This document shows, piece after piece, positions 1 to 5,057 of a stretch of 5,565 nt of DNA. The notes under the pieces were generated by a model. That model was given only the letters and a program-made list of their open reading frames with translations, ran no database searches and was not told the origin of the DNA. How positions within the stretch are numbered: the stretch's first letter is position 1; the number at the start of each line of letters is the position of its first letter. The translations under genes and the position numbers were made by a program. The DNA is from UBA6921 sp031363085 (GTDB lineage: Bacteria; Pseudomonadota; Gammaproteobacteria; SG8-11): NCBI GenBank assembly GCA_031363085.1, contig JANLTU010000005.1, positions 1 to 5,565 on the forward strand. The letters are read 5' to 3'.

Positions 1-323
1 CTCAACGCCAGCAGCACGCGCGCAGCCAGTTTGCGGTCGCAGGCGAGCTTGCCGAGTTCGCGCTGCAGGGTCAGATCGCGGGCTGTGTTTCCCAGTCCGA
101 GTTGGGCCGCTTCCCGCGTCACCTCGTCCGGGCTTTCGTCCGGCGGCAACTCGATCAGCCGTACCGGCGGGCACGGGTTGCCGGCCCCCTGTTTGGCGCA
201 CAGCAACGTTACCTCATGTCCCATGTCGGCCAGCGCGGTAACGAATTCGCGCACATGCACCGAAGCGCCTTTGTCGCCCAGCACCGGGATGCCGCGGTCG
301 GCGCACAGATAGGCAATGTTCAT
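1..323 (-). CDS. GT4-family glycosyltransferase, N-terminal part (runs off the left edge)
   Basis: About 107 codons are visible from ATG 323 leftward, with no stop before the window edge. The protein opens with MNIAYLCADRGIPVLGDKGA and continues with SVHVREFVTALADMGHEV. This is the usual start of a GT-B fold, GT4-type enzyme: a first beta strand, a donor/acceptor loop with the GDKGASVHV motif (residues 16-24) and a helix. GT4 enzymes transfer a sugar from a nucleotide-sugar donor at the inner face of the cytoplasmic membrane. The C-terminal donor-binding domain lies outside the window, so substrate and completeness cannot be judged. The start codon overlaps the stop of the upstream glycosyltransferase as ATGA (323-320), which fixes the start and implies translational coupling. 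Upstream there is only a weak TGGTGGG ribosome-binding sequence. I infer a role in surface polysaccharide or glycolipid assembly with its two neighbours. Confidence 0.85.
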   Translation of the reverse strand, partial: MNIAYLCADRGIPVLGDKGASVHVREFVTALADMGHEVTLLCAKQGAGNPCPPVRLIELPPDESPDEVTREAAQLGLGNTARDLTLQRELGKLACDRKLAARVLLAL

Positions 324-1603
324 CCGCGTGCGCCCACCAGTAGTAGAGTTTGCACGGCTTTGGTGGTCTCCCAGCATTCGAAGCTGTCTTCCATTTTGCG
401 GCGTGCCGCCTGTGCCAGACGTTGGCTTTGCGCCGGATCGTTTAATAAACGTTCCACAGCCGCCGCCAGCGCCAGCGGATCTTTGGGCCCCACCAGCAAG
501 CCGGTATGGCCATCTTCCACCAGTTCGGGGATGCCGGAAACACGGGTCGAGACCACCGGCAGGCCGGCGGCCATAGCCTCGGCCAGCACATTGGGAATGC
601 CGTCGCGGTCACCGTCTTCCATCACCTGCGGGGAGAGCGCAAATACGCTGGCTTGGCCGTAAAGCGCTACCAACCGGTCGTGTGCCATCGCGCCCAGCAG
701 GGTCACGCTGTGTTGCAGGCCAAGCGCGCTGATTTGGCTCTCAAGTTCACCGCGCAGCGGCCCTTCGCCTACGATGGCGCAGCGAAACTTGACGCCGCGC
801 GCTTTCAGCAATTGGCAGGCAGAAATAAGATCATTCAGCCCTTTTTTCGGCACCAAGCGGCCGACCGATAACACCAGCGGCACCGCTGCCGTGGGTGCGG
901 TCTGCTCCCCCGCACGGATTGCCGCCGGTGCGTCACCGGGCGTAAAGGGGAACGCCGCCAGATCAATCCCATGATAGACCAGATGAAGTTTGTGCCACTG
1001 CGGTTGCGGCAGAAAGCTCTGCAGGTATTCAAGATTGTGGCGCGTGCAGGTCAGCACAAAGCGCGCGGAATCAATGCGTCGGCGCAGCGTTTTTTGCGGC
1101 GTCAGGTAAAGATCTTTGGCATGCGTGGTAAAGCTGTACGGAATAGTGCACATCACGCTTACCAGACGGGCGACGATGGCAGGCGCGTTGGCAAAGTGCG
1201 CATGCAGGTGCTGAATCTGCTGCTTTCGGCAAGCCACCGCCATGTAGCCGGAACGCAGGAATTGCTTCCACACACTCAACGGGCGGCGTGACAGCATGGA
1301 CCACCACAGCGCAAGTGCGGCGGCATGAAAATAGCCCAGCGGCGCGGTCACCGCCATTTTTGCATGCGCCGCAGCCACGGCCGGAATTTTTGCCGCCCAG
1401 GTTTCGGGAAAATACGTGATGGGCGCTTGCAGCTCCAGCACCGCCGGATGCGCCAAGGCTTCTTCCGGACGCATCAGTGAGAACACATGCAGTTGCGTGC
1501 CAAGCCGCTCCAGCGCGCGCATCTCGTTGAGAATAAAAGTTTCTGAAAGCCGGGGGTAGCGCTTCAGCATGTAACCGATGGTCGGGGAGGTGGTCTGTGT
1601 CAT
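320..1603 (-). CDS. GT4-family glycosyltransferase (WcaL-like), complete
   Basis: The 427-residue protein has the two-domain GT-B layout. The N-terminal domain carries YMLKRYPRLSETFILNEM (11-28), typical of colanic-acid WcaL-like and other exopolysaccharide transferases, HAHFANAPA (134-142) and SFTTHAKDLY (157-166). The C-terminal donor domain begins near 243 with GRLVPKKG (248-255), where the lysines usually contact donor phosphates, then GEGPLR (279-284) and GIPNVLAEAMAAGLPV. The family's EX7E motif appears as D334-X7-E342, with Asp replacing the first Glu; I believe this variant occurs in related enzymes, so it need not mean loss of activity. Length is normal for the family. Start ATG 1603 overlaps the preceding gene's stop as ATGA, and the TGA at 322-320 overlaps the next start the same way, so it is the middle gene of a tightly coupled operon. 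Retaining glycosyl transfer for exopolysaccharide or similar is the family expectation; donor and acceptor are unknown. Confidence 0.93.
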   Translation of the reverse strand: MTQTTSPTIGYMLKRYPRLSETFILNEMRALERLGTQLHVFSLMRPEEALAHPAVLELQAPITYFPETWAAKIPAVAAAHAKMAVTAPLGYFHAAALALWWSMLSRRPLSVWKQFLRSGYMAVACRKQQIQHLHAHFANAPAIVARLVSVMCTIPYSFTTHAKDLYLTPQKTLRRRIDSARFVLTCTRHNLEYLQSFLPQPQWHKLHLVYHGIDLAAFPFTPGDAPAAIRAGEQTAPTAAVPLVLSVGRLVPKKGLNDLISACQLLKARGVKFRCAIVGEGPLRGELESQISALGLQHSVTLLGAMAHDRLVALYGQASVFALSPQVMEDGDRDGIPNVLAEAMAAGLPVVSTRVSGIPELVEDGHTGLLVGPKDPLALAAAVERLLNDPAQSQRLAQAARRKMEDSFECWETTKAVQTLLLVGARG

Positions 1604-2895
1604 AGCGTTGATCCAATGGGGGACGGGGTGTTGCCAAACAGTTCATCAAGGAAGTTGCCGACACGCTGGACGCCGCCCAGGTCTACAGCATTCCAGTCGC
1701 AACCGGGGGGCAGGGCGCCGGCCAAGGCGGCTTGTACCAGTTCCGCCAGTCGGGCGACCAAATCTTCTTCGGGCTGTATCGCCCAGGCGAGGCCCAGATT
1801 ACTCAGCAGCCTTGCCCGTAGGCGTTGTTCCATGCGCGGTGCCCCACGCGGCACCAGAATAGCGGGTTTTTTGGCGACCAGAATCTCGGCGGTGGTGTTG
1901 TAGCCGGCCATGGTCACCACCAGCTCGGCGTTGCGGATCAGTTCGGTCAGTTCGGTGGTGTAGAAGATGATGCGCACGTCGGGTCGTTGCGCGGCGGCCC
2001 GCTCAAGCGCGCTGCGTTCCTCCGTCGCCATCAGTGGACCGGCCACAATGATGCTGTGCGCGACATCCTGCGGGAGACTCTCCAGCGCACGTAAATACGC
2101 GCTTAACAGCGGATAGCCGTCACCGCCGCCGCCGGCTGTGACCAGAATGATCGGCCGCTCGGGCGCGGTGGGCGCTGCCTGCAGATGATCCTCCGCTGAC
2201 GCCTGGCTGTCGTGACGTGCGATGTATCCGCAGTAACGGGTCTTGGCGGCCACGCTGGGTGGCAGGTCGTATTCCTGTACCGGGTCGAACAGGTGGCGGC
2301 TGCCATACACCAAAATATGGTCGTAGGTGGTTTCGAGCAGTTGGTAAATGCCTTGCTCCCGCCACAGGCTGCGCACCGTTTCCGGGCTGTCGATAATGTC
2401 GCGTAGACCCAGCACGATGCGGGTGGCCGGCATGTTTTCACGCAGGTAGGCGAGCGCTTCCAGTAATTCGCCTTTCATGCCGGCCGGCGCATGGTCGATC
2501 AGGAATACATCGGGGCGATACTGGATGATGGCTTGCAGAATCACCGCCTCACGCTGTGCCTTCACCGCTTTAAAGCTGGAGCGATTGTCCCGCGACACGT
2601 ACTCCTCGGCGCCGGTTTTGACCACCGGCGGGAGCGCTTGTACCTGTAGGCCCGCAGGCAGCGGCCACCCTGCCAGCACCGGTGAACCCGTCAATAGCAG
2701 CGCCGAAAAAGGCTGGCTGCGTTGCAGCAGGTGCGTGACGATGGCCAGATTGCGGCGCAAATGGCCCAGGCCGAAGGTGTCATGAGAATATAAAAGCACT
2801 CTTGGACCGACGTCCGGCTGGAGCATGGCGCTGGGTGCTGGGGTCAGAGGGTGTAATTGCATGAGGGAAGCAGCTCCATTTTGAGGTTTAAACAT
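1600..2895 (-). CDS. COG4671-type GT-B glycosyltransferase (MurG/GT28-like C-terminal domain)
   Basis: From ATG 2895 the protein has 431 residues. The N-terminal domain has SHDTFGLGHLRRN (37-49), a glycine/histidine loop comparable to the MurG GGTGGH loop. The C-terminal domain has a TAGGGGDGY loop (253-261), MAGYNTTAE (329-337) and VPRGAPRMEQRLRA (348-361), the donor-binding signatures of the predicted glycosyltransferases in COG4671. No signal peptide or membrane segment is seen, so it should be cytosolic or membrane-associated. It is the first gene of the operon, and its TGA overlaps the next ATG. The start is uncertain. ATG 2895 has AGGA touching it, which is too close for a good Shine-Dalgarno. 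ATG 2862 (Met12) has GGAG 11 bases upstream and removes an unconserved-looking leader. The core fold begins near residue 31, so either start keeps it. Substrate unknown. Confidence 0.9.
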   Translation of the reverse strand: MFKPQNGAASLMQLHPLTPAPSAMLQPDVGPRVLLYSHDTFGLGHLRRNLAIVTHLLQRSQPFSALLLTGSPVLAGWPLPAGLQVQALPPVVKTGAEEYVSRDNRSSFKAVKAQREAVILQAIIQYRPDVFLIDHAPAGMKGELLEALAYLRENMPATRIVLGLRDIIDSPETVRSLWREQGIYQLLETTYDHILVYGSRHLFDPVQEYDLPPSVAAKTRYCGYIARHDSQASAEDHLQAAPTAPERPIILVTAGGGGDGYPLLSAYLRALESLPQDVAHSIIVAGPLMATEERSALERAAAQRPDVRIIFYTTELTELIRNAELVVTMAGYNTTAEILVAKKPAILVPRGAPRMEQRLRARLLSNLGLAWAIQPEEDLVARLAELVQAALAGALPPGCDWNAVDLGGVQRVGNFLDELFGNTPSPIGSTL

Positions 2896-2901
2896 TCCTA
2901 A

Positions 2902-2918
2902 CCCGCCGTTCCGGCGGG
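2902..2918. repeat. GC-rich perfect hairpin just upstream of the glycosyltransferase start
   Basis: CCCGCCG-TTC-CGGCGGG forms a 7-bp perfect stem with a 3-base loop. On the minus strand it ends only six bases before ATG 2895 and so lies in the 5' leader of the glycosyltransferase mRNA. It could hinder initiation at 2895 and favour ATG 2862, or it could be a dispersed palindromic repeat. No U-run follows it on either strand, so it is not a standard intrinsic terminator. Confidence 0.5.
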
Positions 2919-3143
2919 CATGGCCTCTTGTTATCTACAGGGGCGGTCGCAAAGATTCGTGCGAAAATTAAAAATAGACTAAAAGGCATTAGTATTTTGC
3001 CGTGTCACTCTTAAATTTTGCTGAGAGCATCGAAGCGGTCGCCTTTTTACGAAGGGAGGGGCGCGCTGTTCATTGAATGGGTGGCTGAGAGAGGATCGCA
3101 ACGCCTGCGGTACACCCAACGAAGCCATGATTAGAAACTCCTT

Positions 3144-3158
3144 ATGTTACCGTAACAT
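3144..3158. promoter_or_regulatory. Perfect 15-bp dyad, candidate operator
   Basis: ATGTTAC-C-GTAACAT is a perfect inverted repeat with 7-bp arms and a single central base. The symmetry and size fit the binding site of a dimeric repressor of the TetR or GntR kind. It lies about 245 bases upstream of ATG 2895 on one side and about 130 bases upstream of the response-regulator-like box on the other. No regulator gene is in the window, and the assignment rests on symmetry alone. Confidence 0.35.
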
Positions 3159-3169
3159 GACAGCGCCCT

Positions 3170-3185
3170 TTAATTGGGGTCAGAC
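3170..3185 (+). repeat. Short GGGGTCAGAC motif, possible REP/RAYT-type repeat remnant
   Basis: TTAATTGGGGTCAGAC resembles a motif that I recall recurring in intergenic regions of many proteobacteria, often near REP-associated Y1-type transposases. The usual inverted partner (GTCTGACCCCAATTAA-like) is absent nearby, so at best this is half of such an element. The assignment is from memory of the motif, and no transposase of that kind is in the window. Confidence 0.25.
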
Positions 3186-3290
3186 ACCAAAAACCGCCAG
3201 TCAGGCGTGTTGGCTGTGTGGATATTTGGCATTGTGTTTGGCAGCAATGCCCATCAGCCGACCGGCAAAACGAAACATTGGAAGCGAAAC

Positions 3291-3341
3291 ATTACGAATT
3301 TGTAATCATCCTGTCAGCACACCGTTGGGCGCAGCGCGGCA
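3291..3341 (+). promoter_or_regulatory. Response-regulator-like operator and promoter module, copy 1
   Basis: ATTAC-GAATTT-GTAAT (3291-3306) is a perfect inverted repeat. It is followed by GTCAGC (3313-3318), so GTAAT and GTCAG form a direct repeat with an 11-bp period. OmpR/PhoB-family regulators bind repeats one helical turn apart, and copper-type regulators (CopR/CusR/PcoR) are known to use sites built from GTAAT and TGAC-like halves. The segment 3297-3341 is repeated at 5003-5047 upstream of a second metal-type gene with 35 of 45 positions identical and no gaps. I infer a shared operator plus promoter core. A weak -10-like GCTAAG lies at 3343-3348. The gene it should serve starts about 195 bases downstream. 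Confidence 0.6.
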
Positions 3342-3523
3342 CGCTAAGCTCCGGCAAGCTTTACGCACCCATGGGCTTACGTAGCGGCATGGTTTTAATT
3401 TTTAAGGCGATGGGCTATGTCCGAGTCCTGCTCTGGTTTGGTATCGGTGCAGAGGCGGGGTTGTTTTTGTAAGTACTTGTTTGTGGGTACTTAACGGAAT
3501 GAAAGCGGTATTTAACTTGGCAG

Positions 3524-3528
3524 AGGAG
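3524..3528 (+). promoter_or_regulatory. Shine-Dalgarno that decides the barrel-protein start
   Basis: AGGAG lies six bases before GTG 3535 and twelve before ATG 3541. The spacing favours GTG 3535 over the TTG at 3481 and the ATG at 3499; the latter has only CGGA nearly touching it. Confidence 0.7.
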
Positions 3529-3534
3529 AAGTTT

Positions 3535-4617
3535 GTGAACATGAGAAACATCTCGGTAGTAAGTTTTGTGTGGGCGATGGCCACGGGGGCGGCGGTGGCG
3601 GCGGATGACGCAGCGCATGATTCTAAAAGCGGCCATGAAGGAGACGGCGCGCATCATCAACAAAATGGCTGGATGTTCGAATATCGCTGGATGCGCATGA
3701 ACATGGAGGGGCTGTTGGACGGCACCAATAAGGTGTCTGCCCGCGACATCTCGGGTGCCACCGACAATATGGGTATGGCAGCACCGGCTGCCGGCAAGGA
3801 ATACATGATGGCGCCTAAAAAAATGACCATGGACATGCACATGCTGATGGCGATGCGGGGTATCTCGGAACGCCTTTCTGTCATGGGCATGCTGAACTAT
3901 CTGCGTAACGATATGGAAATGGTGATGTATATGGGCAACATGGAGCCCACGCTTGAAAAGATGAACAGCAGTGGTTTGGGCGATTCGTTGTTGGGTTTGG
4001 CCTATCAGTTGGATCCCAGCGTGGAGCTGAGCATGGGGCTGAGCCTGCCCACCGGCAGCATTGATGAAGAAGACAGCATGGCGGGAACGAACACCATGAC
4101 GGGCATGGATCCCATGATGGGGATGGGCGCCCCGACGGCGATGAGCAAAAGCCGGCAGCCGTATTCAATGCAACTGGGATCAGGCACCTATGATCTGGTG
4201 CCGGGCATCACCTACCGGGCGACCAGCGATGCATGGGAATGGGGCGCGAAGGGTAGCTTCACCTACCGCATGGGCAAGAACGCCAACGACTACACGTTGG
4301 GAAATCGTCTCGAAGTTTCCGCGTGGACCGGCTATAGCATCACGAGCCAGGTGCAGTTGCAGGGCCGTTTGGCGTCCACGAAATGGGGCAAGATCAAAGG
4401 CCAGGATCCGAAAATCGATCCCATGATGTCGCCCGACGGCGACCCGCAGGCACAAGGCGGTACGCGCGTAGATGCGCTGGTCGGTATCAACACCGTGTTG
4501 GGTGAAGGCCACCGGCTGGGTTTTGAAGTGGGCGTCCCCGTGCAGCAGAATTTGAACGGCCCCCAGCTCAAGACTAAGGGAATTCTCAGCGTGAGCTATC
4601 AACTTCTCTTGAAGTGA
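3535..4617 (+). CDS. Methionine-rich outer-membrane beta-barrel protein, copper-locus 'transporter' type (PF13557-like)
   Basis: Starting at GTG 3535 the protein has 360 residues. Residues 1-22 form a Sec signal peptide (MRNISVVSFVWAMATGAAVA, cleavage after AVA); ATG 3541 would shorten it by two. The mature N-terminus is His-rich (HDSKSGHEGDGAHHQQ). Then follow GWMFEYRWMRMNMEG (45-59), MMAPKKMTMDMHMLMAM (91-107) and a Met/Gly loop (182-203). I count 34 Met in about 338 mature residues, nearly all before residue 215, and no Cys. The second half has alternating amphipathic strands (TYRATSDAWEWGAKGSFTYRM) typical of barrels. I recognise this pattern from proteins annotated as 'transporter' in copper-resistance islands. 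Outer-membrane location and copper binding or export are inferred. The C-terminus ends in LLLK rather than the usual aromatic residue. It appears monocistronic, behind the operator at 3291-3341 and a leader of roughly 190 bases. Confidence 0.85.
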   Translation: MNMRNISVVSFVWAMATGAAVAADDAAHDSKSGHEGDGAHHQQNGWMFEYRWMRMNMEGLLDGTNKVSARDISGATDNMGMAAPAAGKEYMMAPKKMTMDMHMLMAMRGISERLSVMGMLNYLRNDMEMVMYMGNMEPTLEKMNSSGLGDSLLGLAYQLDPSVELSMGLSLPTGSIDEEDSMAGTNTMTGMDPMMGMGAPTAMSKSRQPYSMQLGSGTYDLVPGITYRATSDAWEWGAKGSFTYRMGKNANDYTLGNRLEVSAWTGYSITSQVQLQGRLASTKWGKIKGQDPKIDPMMSPDGDPQAQGGTRVDALVGINTVLGEGHRLGFEVGVPVQQNLNGPQLKTKGILSVSYQLLLK

Positions 4618-4622
4618 GCAGA

Positions 4623-4640
4623 CGCATACGGTCGTGTGCG
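4623..4640 (+). terminator. Hairpin right after the barrel gene, weak or incomplete terminator
   Basis: CGCATACG-GT-CGTGTGCG folds into a stem of seven to eight pairs with one T-G wobble, starting six bases after the TGA. No U-run follows (GAAGCGG), so it may stabilise the mRNA 3' end rather than terminate on its own. Confidence 0.3.
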
Positions 4641-4658
4641 GAAGCGGTAGCGAGTCAA

Positions 4659-4671
4659 TGTCGGCCCCTAC
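4659..4671 (-). repeat. Half copy of the GTAGSGGC hairpin repeat
   Basis: On the minus strand this reads GTAGGGGCCGACA, matching the 5' arm of the repeats at 4808-4832 and 4858-4883. The matching 3' arm is missing, so it looks like a broken copy. Confidence 0.35.
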
Positions 4672-4727
4672 CGGCGGGCGGGGTGCCCACGTTCCAAATA
4701 ATTGATTAGGCGCCTACGCATAACAGA

Positions 4728-4774
4728 TGGAAGCGACTTGCAGCCGCGCTGATCGCGACTGCAAGTCGCTCCCA
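4728..4774. repeat. REP-like long palindrome
   Basis: AGCGACTTGCAG (4732-4743) and CTGCAAGTCGCT (4759-4770) form a perfect 12-bp stem. The inner CGCG pair (4745-4748 with 4754-4757) and the outer TGG/CCA (4728-4730 with 4772-4774) extend it, each past one mismatch. The core GGAGCGACTTGCAGTCGCGA on the minus strand resembles the GGAGCGGCTTCAGCCGCGA-type palindromes scattered through gammaproteobacterial genomes. It lies about 110 bases after the barrel gene and could block transcription or limit mRNA decay, but no U-run follows. Confidence 0.55.
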
Positions 4775-4807
4775 CAAAATTATTACCACTGCGTGCTTCG
4801 GGTGGGA

Positions 4808-4832
4808 GTAGGGGCGCATCCGTGTGTGCGCC
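4808..4832 (+). repeat. GTAGSGGC hairpin repeat, copy A
   Basis: GTAG followed by the stem GGCGCA (4813-4818) and TGCGCC (4827-4832) with an eight-base loop. The same template occurs in opposite orientation at 4858-4883 with different but still complementary arms, so the two form an inverted BIME-like pair. Confidence 0.45.
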
Positions 4833-4857
4833 TGAGTCGATGTGCCGACCCGAAGCC

Positions 4858-4883
4858 GGGCCGACACGCGGGTCGGCCGCTAC
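4858..4883 (-). repeat. GTAGSGGC hairpin repeat, copy B, inverted
   Basis: On the minus strand it starts GTAGCGGCCGACCCG. GGCCGAC (4859-4865) and GTCGGCC (4872-4878) make a 7-bp stem. The GTAG, GGC, CCG and GTGT positions agree with copy A, while the stem bases differ in a compensating way. A competing stem GCCGACCCG/CGGGTCGGC (4844-4852 with 4869-4877) also exists. Confidence 0.45.
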
Positions 4884-4912
4884 ATTACCGGCAGACAGGA
4901 TGCCCCCGCAGT

Positions 4913-4951
4913 CGTAAGGGCGCAATTCATCACGCCTTCACCTTACGTTTT
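4913..4951 (+). terminator. Possible weak intrinsic terminator
   Basis: CGTAAGG (4913-4919) pairs with CCTTACG (4941-4947) and is followed at once by TTTT. The 21-base loop contains a partial GCG/CGC pairing. The stem is AT-containing and the loop large, so strength is doubtful. If real it would insulate the second operator at 5003 from transcription arriving from the left. Confidence 0.25.
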
Positions 4952-5002
4952 CAAAGAGCGCTTTCGTCATTGCGCGCTGGCGTGCTAAGCGCATAGCTTG
5001 CC

Positions 5003-5047
5003 AATTTGTAATGTTTTGGTCAGCTTGCCGTTGGGTGCAGTGCGGCA
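5003..5047 (+). promoter_or_regulatory. Response-regulator-like operator and promoter module, copy 2
   Basis: AATTTGTAAT (5003-5012), GTCAGC (5019-5024), CCGTTGGG (5028-5035), GCAG (5037-5040) and GCGGCA (5042-5047) match copy 1 at 3297-3341 without a gap, 35 of 45 positions. The GTAAT and GTCAG direct repeat again has an 11-bp period. The upstream ATTAC half of copy 1 is degraded here (TTGCC), so the direct repeat rather than the palindrome seems to be the conserved element. The module ends eleven bases before the DUF2933 start codon. Confidence 0.6.
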
Positions 5048-5057
5048 TCATGGCCGC

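Larger units (their letters stand above)
2896..3290. other. Non-coding divergent intergenic region
   Basis: This stretch separates the leftward glycosyltransferase operon from the rightward metal-type gene and must hold the operon promoter on the minus strand. The part around 2960-3020 is AT-rich, but I see no convincing -35/-10 pair and do not place one. The open frames across it (for example 3073-3384 plus) lack a ribosome-binding site and protein-like composition. Visible structure includes the hairpin at 2902-2918, a dyad at 3144-3158, an IR TGGGTG/CACCCA (3078-3083 with 3113-3118) enclosing CGCA/TGCG (3097-3100 with 3106-3109), and GGCATTG/CAATGCC (3228-3234 with 3245-3251). A direct repeat CGAAACATT occurs at 3271-3279 and 3285-3293, next to the operator. 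Confidence 0.6.
4618..5002. other. Repeat-rich intergenic region between the two metal-type genes
   Basis: No credible gene is seen. The segment is a cluster of inverted repeats (4623-4640, 4659-4671, 4728-4774, 4808-4832, 4858-4883, 4913-4951), which looks like a REP/BIME-type insertion zone between two genes with the same operator. Open frames here are made of palindrome sequence and lack ribosome-binding sites. Confidence 0.6.

Noticed and set aside
102..662. Long plus-strand open frame opposite the glycosyltransferases
   Set aside because: It lies antisense to two clear glycosyltransferase genes, has low-complexity Ala/Ser/Arg composition and no ribosome-binding site.
3079..3118. TPP riboswitch, suggested by GGGTGGCTGAGAGAG and a later CACCC
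   Set aside because: The second conserved block of the THI element (GAACCTGA...AATGCC-like) is missing, and no thiamine gene follows.
3187..3207. Minus-strand terminator, CGCC-TGACT-GGCG followed by TTTTT
   Set aside because: The stem is only four base pairs and no gene ends there on the minus strand.
3073..3384. Plus-strand 103-codon frame in the divergent region
   Set aside because: It crosses the dyad, the repeat remnant and the operator, has no Shine-Dalgarno and resembles no protein family.
3389..3472. 27-codon hydrophobic leader peptide before the barrel gene
   Set aside because: No ribosome-binding site and no attenuator-like hairpin with U-run after it; kept only as a remark in the leader finding.
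3415..3840. Minus-strand frame rich in His/Arg opposite the barrel gene
   Set aside because: The composition is the reverse complement of Met codons (ATG gives CAT, His), a shadow of the Met-rich gene.
4659..4883. CRISPR-like array
   Set aside because: The repeats are inverted, differ in sequence and lack regular spacers.
4668..4925. Open frames on both strands of the repeat cluster
   Set aside because: They are composed of palindromic repeat sequence and have no plausible start signals.
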